Source of the DNA: Ophiocordyceps camponoti-saundersi (nom. inval.)
Lineage: Eukaryota > Ascomycota > Sordariomycetes > Hypocreales > Ophiocordycipitaceae
Reading direction: 5' to 3'
NCBI GenBank assembly: GCA_003339415.1
Contig: PDHQ01000050.1
Coordinates: forward strand, 62,499-126,498
DNA length: 64,000 nucleotides
The notes beneath the pieces are model-generated. The model saw nothing but the letters and a program-made list of their open reading frames with translations, was not told where the DNA came from and did not search any database. This document shows, piece after piece, positions 47,840 through 59,059 of the stretch (positions within the stretch are counted from its first letter, which is position 1; each line of letters starts with the position of its first letter). Made by a program: the position numbers and the translations under genes.

Positions 47840-50113
47840 TCACTTCACCCTCCCCATGATAGTCTCCGGCCCACGGACAAGCTCAATCTGCGCCGCCCGC
47901 CCAAGGACAGAATTAAGCATAGCCCTATCGAAATCATCCCTACAACGAAGCACAGCCTCGACCCAACCGATATTCAAATCCCAGTACGCAGACTTGAAAT
48001 CCGCAAAGGCGTCCGGCAGGGAATCGCGATCGGCGTCGACCAGTCGGAGGAAAGGCTCCGTCACGCGCCACGTCTGCTTGATGGAGTAGGTCACGTCCGG
48101 GTTGGGAAGGGAGGCGAAGAAGTCGAAGGCGGTGGCGACGTCGGCGAAGAGCTTGTCGCGGAAGGGGTCGGAACGACGGAACTTGGCGCCCTTGTTCCGC
48201 ACGCAGCTCAGATACCGCACCAGGAGCTCGTCGGCGAGGATCTCGACGAAGATGTCGACGAGGGAGTGGTGGAGGACTTGTCGGTAGTCGGCCACGTATT
48301 CTTCAAACGTGGCCGAGATCTGCTTCATCGCCGCCGAGCTGTACCATCGGGGCGTGAAGAAGTCGGTCATGACGGACTTGAAGTCGACGGAGAAGATGAG
48401 CTGCGCGAACCGGTTGATGCACCACGTGCTGAGGTCGAGGTAGCCGTCTCGTAGGGAGGCCACCTCGTCGTCGGCCCTCTCGAGGTAGCCGGCCGTGACG
48501 GAGGACTCGACCTTTTGCCGGAAGCTGGAAAGGTAGCCGAGCCTGCCCTCGTCCTCGTTGTCGTCGACGCAGGCGATCTGGTCGTTGGCCGTGGCCACGA
48601 GCCAGTCCTGAAGGGCCTGGAAGCCTTCGACCGCTCCGGCCGGCGAGGCCTCGCACGCTGCCGTCGCCTCGTCCTCGAGCATCCGCTGCCAGGCCTGCTG
48701 TCGGCCGCGGAGGCGAAGGAACATGGCGTCGACGACGCCCTCGACCACGTCGGCCCGGTCCGAGTTGGCCGCGGCGTCGACCTGCTCGCGCAACATGCGC
48801 CAGAGGGCCACCAGGTTCTTCGTCCGGAAGTAGCCGTACTCGTCTTGATCCAGGTTGGAGCCCTCGGACGTGCCGCGCTCGGCCAGGTCGCGCTTCTCCT
48901 GCGCCAGGATCCGGTCGATCCACTCGTCCAGGAACTTGACGATGAGCTGCCTGAAGCCGTCGACGAGCTCGGCCTCGCGGTTGTCGATGACGTGGGGCGT
49001 CAGGTCCTCGGGCCGGAAGCCCAGTTTGGCCATCTTCTTGTAGTACTTTTCGGGGAAGCCGGCGATCTCGAGCGTGTGCGCCGAGCTCGTCTCGCCGTCG
49101 TCCACCATGCCGACGAGGAAGTCGTGCATCATGCCGTGGTAGACGTCGGCGTACGTCTTGGTCACGTTCCACCGCCGCGGCACGAGCGGCGTCATGCCAA
49201 TCTTGACGGCGTTGAGGTCGTTGTAGAACCACTTCATGGCCTTGTCGAGTCGGGAGGCGTCGTCGAGGAACTCTTCCTTGGCCTGCTCCAGCTGCTGCTC
49301 GGCGCTGATTCGGATCGCCTCGATGAACTTTTGCTTGTAGCCGCGCACCTTCTTGGGCCCGTCCGTGATGCCGCGGAACCGGGTCGCCATGTCCTGGTGG
49401 TCGCGTAGGGCTTCCTGCAGGGCGAGCACGCGCCGATCGCTGCGTTCCTCGGCGTCCATGACGACGGCGAAGCGGACGACGAGGCCGTTGTTTTCGTTGA
49501 CGACGAGGCTGATGAGGTTCATGGCCAGGATACCGACGTGTTCATCGAACCAGTCGATGGCTTCGTCCAGGCCGCCAAAGTAGTCGTCGAGCGTCGTCGC
49601 GAGCCCCGGGTCGGCTTCTTGGCCGAGGCGCTGCACCTGCTCCATGGCGTCGTCTCGCATGTTGCGCAGCTGCGTCAGCTCGTAATGGCACGGCAAAAGG
49701 TTCGGCATGTTCTCCTTGTCATCGTCGTCCTGCCGTAGCATGTCCTCGACACTGAGCAGCCTATCATTGAAGGACTCCAGGTCACGCCGCATAGCCTCGA
49801 CGGCGCCGAAGTTGCGGTGCGCCTGCGAGACGAGGTTGATGCTGGCAAAGTCCCGGATCATCGTCTGCGACTCGGAGCAGAGCCGGTCAATGTTGATCAT
49901 CTCCTCCTTTATCAGCTGCACCGTCTTCTGCCCATCGCCCAGACCCGTCATGCCGGCCTGCGTCGTGTCTAGCTGCTCGCGCAGGCCGGTCCGCAGCTGG
50001 CTGTCGACGGCGCCCTTTTTGCGCGAGAACTCGAGCTTGAGCGCGGGGATCTTATCGAGGTCTTCCGGGTGACGGAGCAGGTCCGAGAGCTTGGGCACGG
50101 GACCGTCGTCCAT
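47840..50113 (-). CDS. SEC6: SEC6, exocyst complex component
   Basis: A single exon of 757 residues, the usual length for fungal Sec6. It starts MDDGPVPKLSDLLRHPEDLDKIPALK. The frame is open 53 codons further upstream, but that extension is Ser/Arg-rich and unlike the family, so I start at the Met at 50,113. The Sec6 domain covers nearly the whole protein. It opens with an N-terminal coiled coil (EFSRKKGAVDSQLRTGLREQL, about 27-150). The helical-rod landmarks follow: WFDEHVGILAMNLISLV, KFLDEWIDRIL and DFFTPRWYSSAAMKQISATFEEYVADY. The C-terminus is RCRDDFDRAMLNSVLGRAAQIELVRGPETIMGRVK. Sec6 is a core subunit that tethers secretory vesicles to the plasma membrane and binds SNAREs. It is convergent with EDE1 and in tandem with BCD1. 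Confidence 0.92.
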   Translation of the reverse strand: MDDGPVPKLSDLLRHPEDLDKIPALKLEFSRKKGAVDSQLRTGLREQLDTTQAGMTGLGDGQKTVQLIKEEMINIDRLCSESQTMIRDFASINLVSQAHRNFGAVEAMRRDLESFNDRLLSVEDMLRQDDDDKENMPNLLPCHYELTQLRNMRDDAMEQVQRLGQEADPGLATTLDDYFGGLDEAIDWFDEHVGILAMNLISLVVNENNGLVVRFAVVMDAEERSDRRVLALQEALRDHQDMATRFRGITDGPKKVRGYKQKFIEAIRISAEQQLEQAKEEFLDDASRLDKAMKWFYNDLNAVKIGMTPLVPRRWNVTKTYADVYHGMMHDFLVGMVDDGETSSAHTLEIAGFPEKYYKKMAKLGFRPEDLTPHVIDNREAELVDGFRQLIVKFLDEWIDRILAQEKRDLAERGTSEGSNLDQDEYGYFRTKNLVALWRMLREQVDAAANSDRADVVEGVVDAMFLRLRGRQQAWQRMLEDEATAACEASPAGAVEGFQALQDWLVATANDQIACVDDNEDEGRLGYLSSFRQKVESSVTAGYLERADDEVASLRDGYLDLSTWCINRFAQLIFSVDFKSVMTDFFTPRWYSSAAMKQISATFEEYVADYRQVLHHSLVDIFVEILADELLVRYLSCVRNKGAKFRRSDPFRDKLFADVATAFDFFASLPNPDVTYSIKQTWRVTEPFLRLVDADRDSLPDAFADFKSAYWDLNIGWVEAVLRCRDDFDRAMLNSVLGRAAQIELVRGPETIMGRVK

Positions 50114-50445
50114 ATCGAGTCGCCTACGGGCATGACGCTCCGAGTCTAGGGAGAGTGCTGGGGGCGATTTGCTGCTGGTAGAATGGCGTCGCTGACCAGT
50201 GAGTAAGTCTAATGAGTTTGACGTTTGGGCCCCGTGAGATTCTGTGCGACACGCACGTGATTCGAAGTCCACCTCCGCAGAGCCGGGCAGACTTACATAG
50301 TAGACACGACGGCGTCTCGATCTTCCCTCCTCTTCTCCTTTACAGCTTATCCTTGTCCTTGGCCTCAGGCTACATAATTACTAGGTAATAGGATAAATGA
50401 AGAATCTTCAATCATCTGGGTATCTACCGAGCTGAATCCTTCCTG

Positions 50446-51708
50446 TCAATCGCTATCCGAACCCGAAGAGCTGGTGGGAGAATCATCTTCCATCTCACCC
50501 TCCTCCATCTCACCATCCTCGACCTCACCATCCTCGACCTCGCCTTCCTCGTCCTCCCCATCTTCATCCTCATTATCTTCGTCCTCGTCCCCGTCCTCGT
50601 CCTTCCCACTTTCCTCGTCCTCATCATCCTCATCATCCGAAGAAGACTCGTCGAACCTTACACGCTTCACCCGCTGCTCATCCCCGCCCACCTCCACCTC
50701 CCGCTTGATTCCTCGCTTCGCGTCGCCCTGCGACTCTACCTCCAACCAGCGCGGCAAAGCATCATCCGTCTTCAGCACGTAGATAGTGGGGAATTCCGCG
50801 ACCGTCGTGCCGGGAAGTAAGTCCCGCAGAGTCTGTCCGGGACTCACGGACGTCACTTTCGTCGTCACGGTCGAGCCTGTCGGCGGAAGGCCAAGGAAGA
50901 GGTGAAAGGGAGTTTTCTCGTCGTCGACGTCGTTATTTACGCCTTTCCCCTGTTCGGTCGAAGGCTTCCACACCGTTAATATTATCGCGTCGATGCTGTC
51001 ACGACAAGGATAATCCGAGGGCTCTCATACCTCAACATTCTTCCCTTCTTTCCGGTCTTTGCGCAATATCGTTTCCCGAAAGGCGTGGCAAAGATCCTCG
51101 TCGTCAGGCACCTTAGAATAGGCCCTCTCCACTATCCCGGTACCAGTCTCACCCTCGTCCCTGACCGTCATCCAATCGACCTGCCAAAAGATGGCACCCG
51201 ACCTGCGACTTACACTCGTGCAATTCTCCTTATGCCTCGTCATCTCCTTCGGCGCCCGCAAAACCTCGATGCCGAGCTGCCTCAACTTGGCACCCAGCAG
51301 CCGCTCACCCCTCGTCTGTCGCGCTGGACAAATAGCCGGCCTCTCCGTCACGAGCTTCCTCATCCTTCCATCGCGGCCCTTCTTCCACGAAACCTTTTTC
51401 ATCGTCTGCGGCCGCAGCTCTTGTCGGCTGACGAGCGCCTTGTCGCTGACTAGGATCCTTTCCGCCCGCTCCATCTTCATCCCCATCTTATGGAGGTAGT
51501 TGTAGTCGTGGTTCAGCCCGTCGACGGTGCGCAGCTCCGATGGCGGGACGTAGGCCGTTTCGTCGCGCTCGCCGTCGCACGAAGACCTGACCTTGTGATC
51601 CTTGACGCACTCGACGCTACAGGTTCGCCGTTCGCACCGAGGACATTTGTATTTCGGTTCGGCCGTGTAGCAGACTGCGCAGAGCGTCGATAGCATAGGG
51701 TCAGCCAT
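50446..51708 (-). CDS. BCD1: BCD1, box C/D snoRNP assembly zf-HIT protein
   Basis: Two exons (51,708-51,031 and 50,964-50,446) give 398 residues. A zf-HIT zinc finger sits at the N-terminus, with cysteine and histidine pairs in CAVCYTAEPKYKCPRC...TCSVECVKDH...SC. A basic helical region follows (about 45-220). After the intron come LRDLLPGTTVAEFPTIYVL, a block shared by fungal Bcd1, and a long Asp/Glu/Ser tail. Bcd1 is needed for stable box C/D snoRNAs in the nucleus. The 66-bp intron uses GTATGA and, to keep frame, an AAG acceptor just after a TTAAC branch-like site. The nearer CAG would give a 35-bp intron out of frame. The start in GCCATGG context is preferred, though the frame is open 31 codons further upstream. 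Confidence 0.85.
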
Positions 51709-52396
51709 GGCGACGGACCGCGTGGTTGACGGCAGAAGGAAGAGCGAGATGGGGGCGGGCGTTGATTTGCTTTTACCCATTGTGAGATCAAGTGTCGTCA
51801 AAATTCTATTTACTTATGTAAGCGGCAGCCCGACAACAGACGTTGTCACAGCGAGGCCTGTGATACTTCACCTGCATCTTCACCTGACGAGATACACACG
51901 GGGCATATGACATTACGCACACATTTCCGGCATCAAGAGAAGTGATTCCTATTTTTCTTGTGTTCTTCTTATTCTTTGCAATAAGAAAAAACTACAATGA
52001 TATCTGTCATGACCAGATGGCAAATGCAAACACTCGCTACATCAGAGAGCCGACAGCGAATTCCAATCATCACACAAAAAAGTCCAGGCCCGGAGTTCCC
52101 GCAGCGTCGAGCGGTGATTAGATGGTAGTCTCTGCCTCCCTCCCGAGAATCAAACAAAAGCCTCAACACAGTTAAACGAAGTAAGCACCCCAACACCGTT
52201 CGAGTGAGAAGGGGCACCTCCAGCGGCACCCGATCTCTTTCCTCCCTATTCAATTCCTGGACTCTAAAGGAACGACTCCGCCCGTGAGCCGGTCCGTACG
52301 TGACGGCGAGTGACGGAAGGGAGCGAGCGCCTTTTTTCCTTTCCCTCTCTCCGCCCACATCCATGCCTGCTGATCGTGCGCTCATGGGTTATTAAC
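51709..52396. other. Spacer between the DENN gene 3' end and BCD1 start
   Basis: No recognised gene. A 138-codon minus-strand frame (51,969-52,385) shows no domain or conserved composition and probably lies in the DENN gene's 3' untranslated region. Confidence 0.55.
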
Positions 52397-55135
52397 TTAT
52401 CGAGAGTTCCCGAGAGCACTTATCCTGGCACCCGGCGCACGGTGGAGTAGCGACTCGGCTTGCTTGGCGATGACGCCGTTGTCGCTCCGGCTTTCCTCGT
52501 ACACCTCCTCATCATCCTCGACAATCTTGGTCGGGATATCGCCACTGACAGCAAATTGCTGGCTGGAACGCTCGGGCGTCGTCGTTGCCGAGGCAAACGA
52601 CATGGCCGTACTGCTGCGGTTCGGGATCAGATCCGGGGTCGGGGGAATGCTCGAGGCACGTCCCGAGCCCAGGAGGGGACGACCCATGTCTTCGCCGGCA
52701 TCGGTCGTCGCCACGGAACGGTCGTCGATGCCGTCCTCGCTGGGCAGAGCAGAGAGGTTGCTATGGCGGCGGAGGGACCGCAGCTCGGCGTCTTGAGCAA
52801 GCTGCAGGCCCTCGACGGCCGCCTGGCACTGGTCCGCGATGTTGCGCACGATGTGGGCGATGGCGTCGGTCTTGTCCTTGAGGTGGCGGTCGGCAATGTC
52901 GAAGAAGCCCAGGGAAGACAGGCGCTTGGTACTGCGAGTGGGGGAATCGTCGTTGCCGTCCTCTGTCGCCTCCTCGTCCGCCTCATCGCCTTCGTAAGCC
53001 AGGGCGATGTCGCGTGCCAAGCCATCGGGTTTGGTCAAGGACTGAATCAGGTGCTCCATGTGGTGGCTCTGACCACTGATGAGACTGTGAAGGTGTAGCA
53101 CGACGCGGCGGGCCTCGTCGCGCTCGCGCAGCATGGTGCTGCTTGTGTGATGCAACTGAGCGAGTTCCTTCTTGTTCCTCTTGCGCTCCCGCTCGAGCTC
53201 CTCGGCAATCTCCTGCTGCAAGACGAGAGCCTCGAGAGCATCGTCTCGCTGCTTCTCAGTACCGCTGAGGCGGACCGACAGGCGGGCGTTGTCGTCTTTT
53301 TGCTGATCGATGAGGCCGGTGAGGCGGCGATTCTCTCGCTTGTGGCCCTCGATCTTGACCTTGAGGTCCTGCGTCTCCTTGGTGAGCTGCTCGGCAAAGG
53401 CCTGGAACTTGAGGAACTGTTGCTTCCAGCTCTCAAGCTCCTCGACCAGGTAGTTGTTGCGCTTGTTGACCTTGCTCAGCTCCGTGTCCATGCGACCCTT
53501 TAGATTGATGAAGTCCTGCCATGCCTCGAGTGCATCGCGCGAGTATTGGTTCCTCTCGCGTACAATCTCGTTGAGGTGGCGCATTGACACCTTGGTGGTG
53601 AGGGGCTTTTTGACGGTACCACCGAAGACGGCCTTGATGCCCGAGTTGCGGCTCAACTTCTCGCAGACATGATCCATGACAGCCATGACGGCGTCTTGGT
53701 TCCACCAGTCGGGATCCTGAATGGACTCGACTTCGCCGCGCATGACGATGATCTGTCCGGCTGGGACCAGCTTGCCGCCGCCGTACGAGGAGCGAAGGTG
53801 GTGAGGGACACCGGACGGGGTGACATCACCGTTGAGGGCCTGGGTCAGACGGGTGACGAACTTGTTGCGCTGGCCGGGATTCAGGGCGGTGGGCGGGCTC
53901 GAAGTGAGAACGAAGTTGCGGTCGAGGTCGACGACGAGGGCGTCATTAGGTGCGGTGAAGAGCGAGCGGCACTCGGCGGTAATGCCGAGAATGTAAGGGC
54001 CGGGCTCCTGAACGAGCTCCTGAGCGTGACGAGCGTGGACGACGGGCACGTAGAGCCCGCTCCACTCGTAGACGCGGACGCAATAGCGCACCGTCTCGCC
54101 AGCCATGGTCAGCATGGCGGGATAGTGGCTGACGAAGATGATGCGACGGGTCGGGGAGATGGCAGCCTCGATAACGCCAACGATGTTGGGTATGGACAGG
54201 CAAGTGAACAGGGGCCAGAGGGCAAAGTTCTGGAAGCCGGTGGGCGACGAGGGAAACTGGTAACAGAGGGCGAAGTCCTTCATGTCGATGCGAACGAGGT
54301 CATTGAGGCGCGGGGCCGGGAAGCTGAGGATGCGGGAGACCTCTTCGGCGTGAAACAGGTTGGTGGCCTTGTTCCAGTGAATCCACATGCCCCTCAGATA
54401 ATCGCCCATCAGGTTATACAGCGGGTATCGTGAAAGGAAAGAAAGGCAGTACGGGATCCAATAGGTCTCTTCGGGGTTGTCGAAGAAATCGGGCTCGGTG
54501 CGCTTCCTCAATTCGCGAATGGTCTCAGCCCTCTTGTCATCGGCGCGAGACCAGACGCGCAGGCAAATGCCATAGAGGGTGTGCGACGAGTCTTGCTGTA
54601 GTACGAAGGCATGATGAACGCAATGAGGCTGACTGCGGCCGGTACAGATCTCGACATCGTGAGGGAAACAGGCCTGACCAAGAGTGGGAAAAGAGAGCAA
54701 TGGTCAGCAGCCGGGACCAAGTGAGTGAGAGAGAGGTAGAAATGAGAGGAGGAGACTCACCCTCATGGCGGAGTGCAGAGCGCGGGCCACCTCATTGTCC
54801 TGCTCGAGACGAGGGCTACTACCGAGTATCTCGGGCAGCCAAAATTGGCCAACGGCGCCCTTCATGTGATTGATCTTGCCCTGAGATGGGCCAGGGGCCT
54901 TTACCCATTGCGAAGGCTCGCGGCCAACGCCGCAGACCATGTAGGCATGGGTGAGCGTCTTGGGCGTACGCTGCTGAGGCTTCGGGTTAAAGGTCGAAGG
55001 GATAGGCTGGGTGATTCGCGAGTGAAGTGAGGATGTGCGGCTGGGAATGAGCATGTTGTCGTTTGCGCCCTGATCGCGGGTTCCGGGACGGCCCTCTCGG
55101 TCTCCCGTCCGAGGGCGGGTCAGAGACGGAGGCAT
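52397..55135 (-). CDS. DENN-domain protein (Rab guanine-nucleotide exchange factor family)
   Basis: Two exons (55,135-54,761 and 54,673-52,397) with an 87-bp intron (GTGAGT...TCAG) give 883 residues. The tripartite DENN module spans about 60-480. The uDENN part has TLTHAYMVCGVGRE and ACFPHDVEIC, followed by HAFVLQQDSSHTLYGICLRVW. The central DENN has EAAISPTRRIIFVSHYPAMLTMAGETVRYCVRVYEWSGLYVPV and GPYILGITAE, followed by ALVVDLDRNFV. A long coiled coil covers about 500-680 (Gln/Glu/Lys/Arg-rich). The tail is Ser/Thr/Asp-rich. DENN proteins activate Rab GTPases in membrane traffic; the specific Rab is unknown. The splice restores a continuous domain. The start in the CCATGCCTCC context fits best; four more codons are open upstream. 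Confidence 0.9.
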
Positions 55136-58100
55136 GGCGAGCAGCAAGTCTGTGCGCGACAGGAAGTTGGCCCGACGTTGCTGCTATGAGAGTGTGTCCT
55201 TTTTTTTTCCCTTTTGAAGGAGTAATCAATCGCGAGTGGGTTCCAGAAGAGATTGAGGCGTTTGCTCTCTCTCTTTCTCTCGCGGAACCATCCGACGACG
55301 ATGTGGACGAGGAGGAGGACGGAAGGAGGGAGAGCCGAGAGAAATGAGGACCTGAAAAAGGCGAGGAAAAAGAAAAAAACACAATTGAGAGGGGCGAGCG
55401 GCAGAGGAGGGTAAGTTGGTAATCGGCGTCAGATCAGGTGAAGACGGTGAGGTTGAGAACGAAGGAATCAGAAACACTTGGAGTGGGGCGAGCGAGGCAA
55501 GGGAAGGCAAGCGGCGCAACGCTTTGGCAGGCGATGGACAGAAAGAGAGAGGGGGGGACACACAGAGAGAGAGGGACGAAGAGAGAGAGAGAGAGAGACG
55601 AAGAGAAGAGAGAGAGGGAGGCGAAGGGGGGGGGGGATCTTCTTCCTCTCTCTCTCTCACCCGCCTGTCTGTCTGTCACTGTCTGTCTATCTGTTTGTGC
55701 GAGAGGCTGTAAAAAGAAACGGAAAAGTAACAATAAAACAAGGGCGAGAATCTGACAAGACGACCAGGGGGGGTGGGAAGGGAAGAGAGAAGGCAATTGA
55801 CGGTAGTTGAGGATGAAGGTGACGATGATCCATGGCCAGCTCGCCGGGGATACCCTTGAAGAGAGAGTACCAGGTACCTACCTACTTTAATATAGCACAA
55901 CATGCCTTACACGACGGCAAGCCCCTCACACCCACCCCCCCTGGATCGTGCATGGAAGAAGGGGTTAACGGGGAGCGGTAGCGGCGGTACGGGTCAGATT
56001 AGTAGCGGATACAAGAGGACGGAAGGCCGAGGGATTTGCGCCCGTTACTCCCGCGCCACGTGTGACCGATGGAACTTGTTGGTAGGAGGTACTGCTACTT
56101 GCAGCACAGGCTACAGGCTAGGTACATACAGGCTATAGGGGGGGAAGCGAGAGAGAGAGTGTGAGAGAGAGTGAGAGAGAGTGAGAGAGAGAGACAGAGA
56201 GAGCGAAAGTTGTTGAAAAGGGACTCGGAGGTCAATCGAAATGCGCTACCGTTTCACCTCTGTACCGGATACCTCGCTGACGTGTGAGAGCGACGGACGA
56301 CCCTTTCGCTGCCGTGACCACACACACACACATGTCGTGCCTGAATGGATGTATTGTTTGTGCACGCATGTATGAATACCTACGGATTACATGCAAACAG
56401 CCTTCTACCCAGACGCACACACCCACCACCATAGAGAGAGAGAGAGAGAGAGAGACAGCGCACGGCCGGGCCATAGTCAACTCACTACTACCATTTAGCA
56501 GCGATACTAAGTCGTCATCATTCACTTATTACCAGCCCGGCCCGTGGAAGAGGGGGGGGGGGGGAGATGAGAGGAGCCAAAAGGACCTCTAGCCCGTCTC
56601 CGCTCCGCTGTCCGGCCTATCCCCTATTCACTGCCCCCCTCCCCTTTATTTCATTGTTTTAATTTTTTTCTTCTCCTCTCTCTCATTTCTTTTACTAAAC
56701 TATGAATCTGATGGAGCCCCCCAAAAAAATTGAAAATAGAAGGAAAATAACTCCCGCCACAGCAGGGGCTCTCAACGCCAAGCGGATTCGCCCCCGTTCG
56801 ACACTCGCGCTAGGGCCTCGCCGGAGGAGATAATAACGGAGGACCCGTTCTGCTGATGATTTCCTTTTTTTTTTGGGTCCTTTCATGCTACTCTGTGCGT
56901 CATCGTCGTCAAATCAAGCCGGAGAGAGAGACAAGACGAGAGACAGACAGACAGGTACTCCGTAGAGAGAGAGAGAGAAAAGGGTGAAAGGGCCGTCTGT
57001 CTGTGCGGCATACGTAATGCAACTCCTCCTTCTTTCTCCTATTATTTTTAACGCTTCTCAATCGGCTATCGAATGTGACCAGCTGATATCTTATCTCCAC
57101 GGATACTAACCGGCAACGCTCCAGTGCTAAAAAGGCCCCCCCTTCAAGACAGATTTCAATCACAGCTAAATTTCGTAACAACGGAAGGGTACAGTGCAGC
57201 TTCTATACTCGCACATCTGCGCGATGGCTGCAGGCTATTAAGTGGTGAGTGTGTTGCCCCATGCTGTGCCTAGTATGTGTGTAGTAAATTACCCCACCTC
57301 CATCGCCGTTGCGTCCGTCCGTCTGGCTATCCGCTCTATGCAGGGAGAGAGCTGCAAAGCATGAGGTTGGTGGCTCATCTGCAAGCTGCTGCAGCGACGA
57401 GACAATTGTGGCGTCTGCATACATAGGGATACAGTAGAGCACATACATACATACATACATATGTAGGTCGAAGGGTGATGATGTGCGTACCATTCGTGAT
57501 AAGCCACGGCGAAGAATCAAGTAACCGACAGGAAAGAAGACGAAGATGAAGAAGAAGAAGTAAGAAGGAAACGGTGGAAGAGGAGGAACACAGGGTTTCA
57601 AAACATCCCGGATGAAGCCACAGCAGAGGCGTTCACTAGCGAAATGAGCCAATTTGCCCCATGAAGCGAACCGTTTGTCGTTGGCGTTGCACACACAGTT
57701 CACACTTGACACTGCCTAGGTACTACCCTACAACACACTCTTCCCATGTCCTCGCACTCTCCTCCTGTTCACTCCAGTCGTATGTTGTGACCGTATATCG
57801 GGTGACATCTCGGACATAAAACATACATACATCGGTGAACAGACGATAGAGCCTCTCGATTCTTTCACCCCCATCATCGTTGCGAGCCGTTTCATCAGTC
57901 TCTCGCTCCAGCGATGACACCGAATATCACCTCACAGCCGATTTCCGTCTCTGGCAGATTTGCAGGACAAACAACGACATGAATAGGATATAAACACACA
58001 TATATGTATTAACAAAGAGAAGTCATCCATTCCCTCCTATCCATCTTGCTCCAGAGTGACGGATCAGATAGATGAGAGCCCGTCGAGGTCGACCATGATC

Positions 58101-58457
58101 ATCGTGGGCTGTCATTCAGTCCAACATGGCACGTCATCACAGCGTCGTTTCCGGCAGATCGACAGGATAAGAGGGGACGACGATACGAGTAATTGGACAG
58201 ACACGATCGAGCTTCTCTCCTATTTCTTCCGTATTTGCCTGTAGACATCGTACGTTTATACATGTATGTATGTATGTAGGTGGCCCATCGCAAGAGACTT
58301 GTCAGAACTACAAGAGACGCCCAAATCATCACTACCCCCATCTTCCGCCATCAGTGTTGGGCTCTCCGAACGATAGTAAGCTAGCCACCTCCAAGGCTAC
58401 AGCAACGTACGGATACATACATACAGACAGACAGACAAACGAAACAAAAAACACGCG
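55136..58457. other. 3.3-kb spacer: long GA/CT-rich promoter region and microsatellites
   Basis: Immediately upstream of the DENN gene lie GA-rich tracts (about 55,545-55,660, 56,147-56,205 and 56,430-56,455), a G run (56,552-56,563) and CATA repeats (57,440-57,462 and 58,261-58,278). Open frames here are low-complexity. No exon is supported. Confidence 0.55.
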
Positions 58458-58820
58458 ATGCATCTCACCCCATTCCTCCTCCTCGCCGCCGTCACCACCA
58501 CCGCCACCACCACACTGGCCGCAACGGACCGCGTCTTCACCTGCTCCATGGAGGGAAGACGATGCGCCTGGTGGGGCAGCGCGCCCCTCTGCGGCAGTTC
58601 CCCCTATCAAATCGGCTACGTCGACGAGGCCGGTCTGGAATATGTCCGCTCCACCCAGTTCGTCGGGCCGTACACTATGAGCAGGAGGCCTCGTGGCAAC
58701 GACTCCAACTGGCTGTCCAGGTCCTGCTTGGATAGCTTCGGCCTTCAGTGTCTGGCTGGATATAGGCGGTTGTATTGCGAGTCTGAACATAACCGCACCG
58801 CCCTCATGTGCCAGTGTTGA
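58458..58820 (+). CDS. Small secreted cysteine-rich protein (8 Cys), effector-like
   Basis: Single exon, 120 residues. The signal peptide is MHLTPFLLLAAVTTTATTTLA (about 1-21). The mature part of about 99 residues has exactly eight cysteines, enough for four disulfides. They are spaced FTC, RRC, PLC, RSC, LQC, LYC, LMC and a terminal CQC. Two likely N-glycosylation sites are present (NDS, NRT). The C-terminal half (SCLDSFGLQCLAG...YCES) resembles loose, secreted Cys-rich proteins of plant- or insect-associated fungi, but I recognise no named family. Secretion is clear; an effector role is inference only. Confidence 0.72.
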   Translation: MHLTPFLLLAAVTTTATTTLAATDRVFTCSMEGRRCAWWGSAPLCGSSPYQIGYVDEAGLEYVRSTQFVGPYTMSRRPRGNDSNWLSRSCLDSFGLQCLAGYRRLYCESEHNRTALMCQC

Positions 58821-58882
58821 TAATCACCTACATGGTTCGACCACTGTTGTTTTATTCTTTATACAGAACTCGATCTGCATAT

Positions 58883-58919
58883 GTACATACATACATACAT
58901 GCATACATACATACATACA
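58883..58919. repeat. (CATA)n microsatellite
   Basis: Tetranucleotide run in the 3' flank of the secreted-protein gene. Confidence 0.9.
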
Positions 58920-59059
58920 AAGCAGGTTCAGACCCTATGGGGGGGGAAAGGGAAACAGAAGAAACATATGATAGAATCCAATGATTCCCGTACGGCAAAA
59001 AAAGTGAAAAAGACCAAAAAAAGGGTGCTGCTTTGGGCTTCATCAAGACTGACCAAGGG

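Noticed and set aside
48515..49408. 297-codon plus-strand frame opposite SEC6
   Set aside because: Antisense shadow of the SEC6 reading frame; the composition mirrors SEC6 codons and it has no homology.
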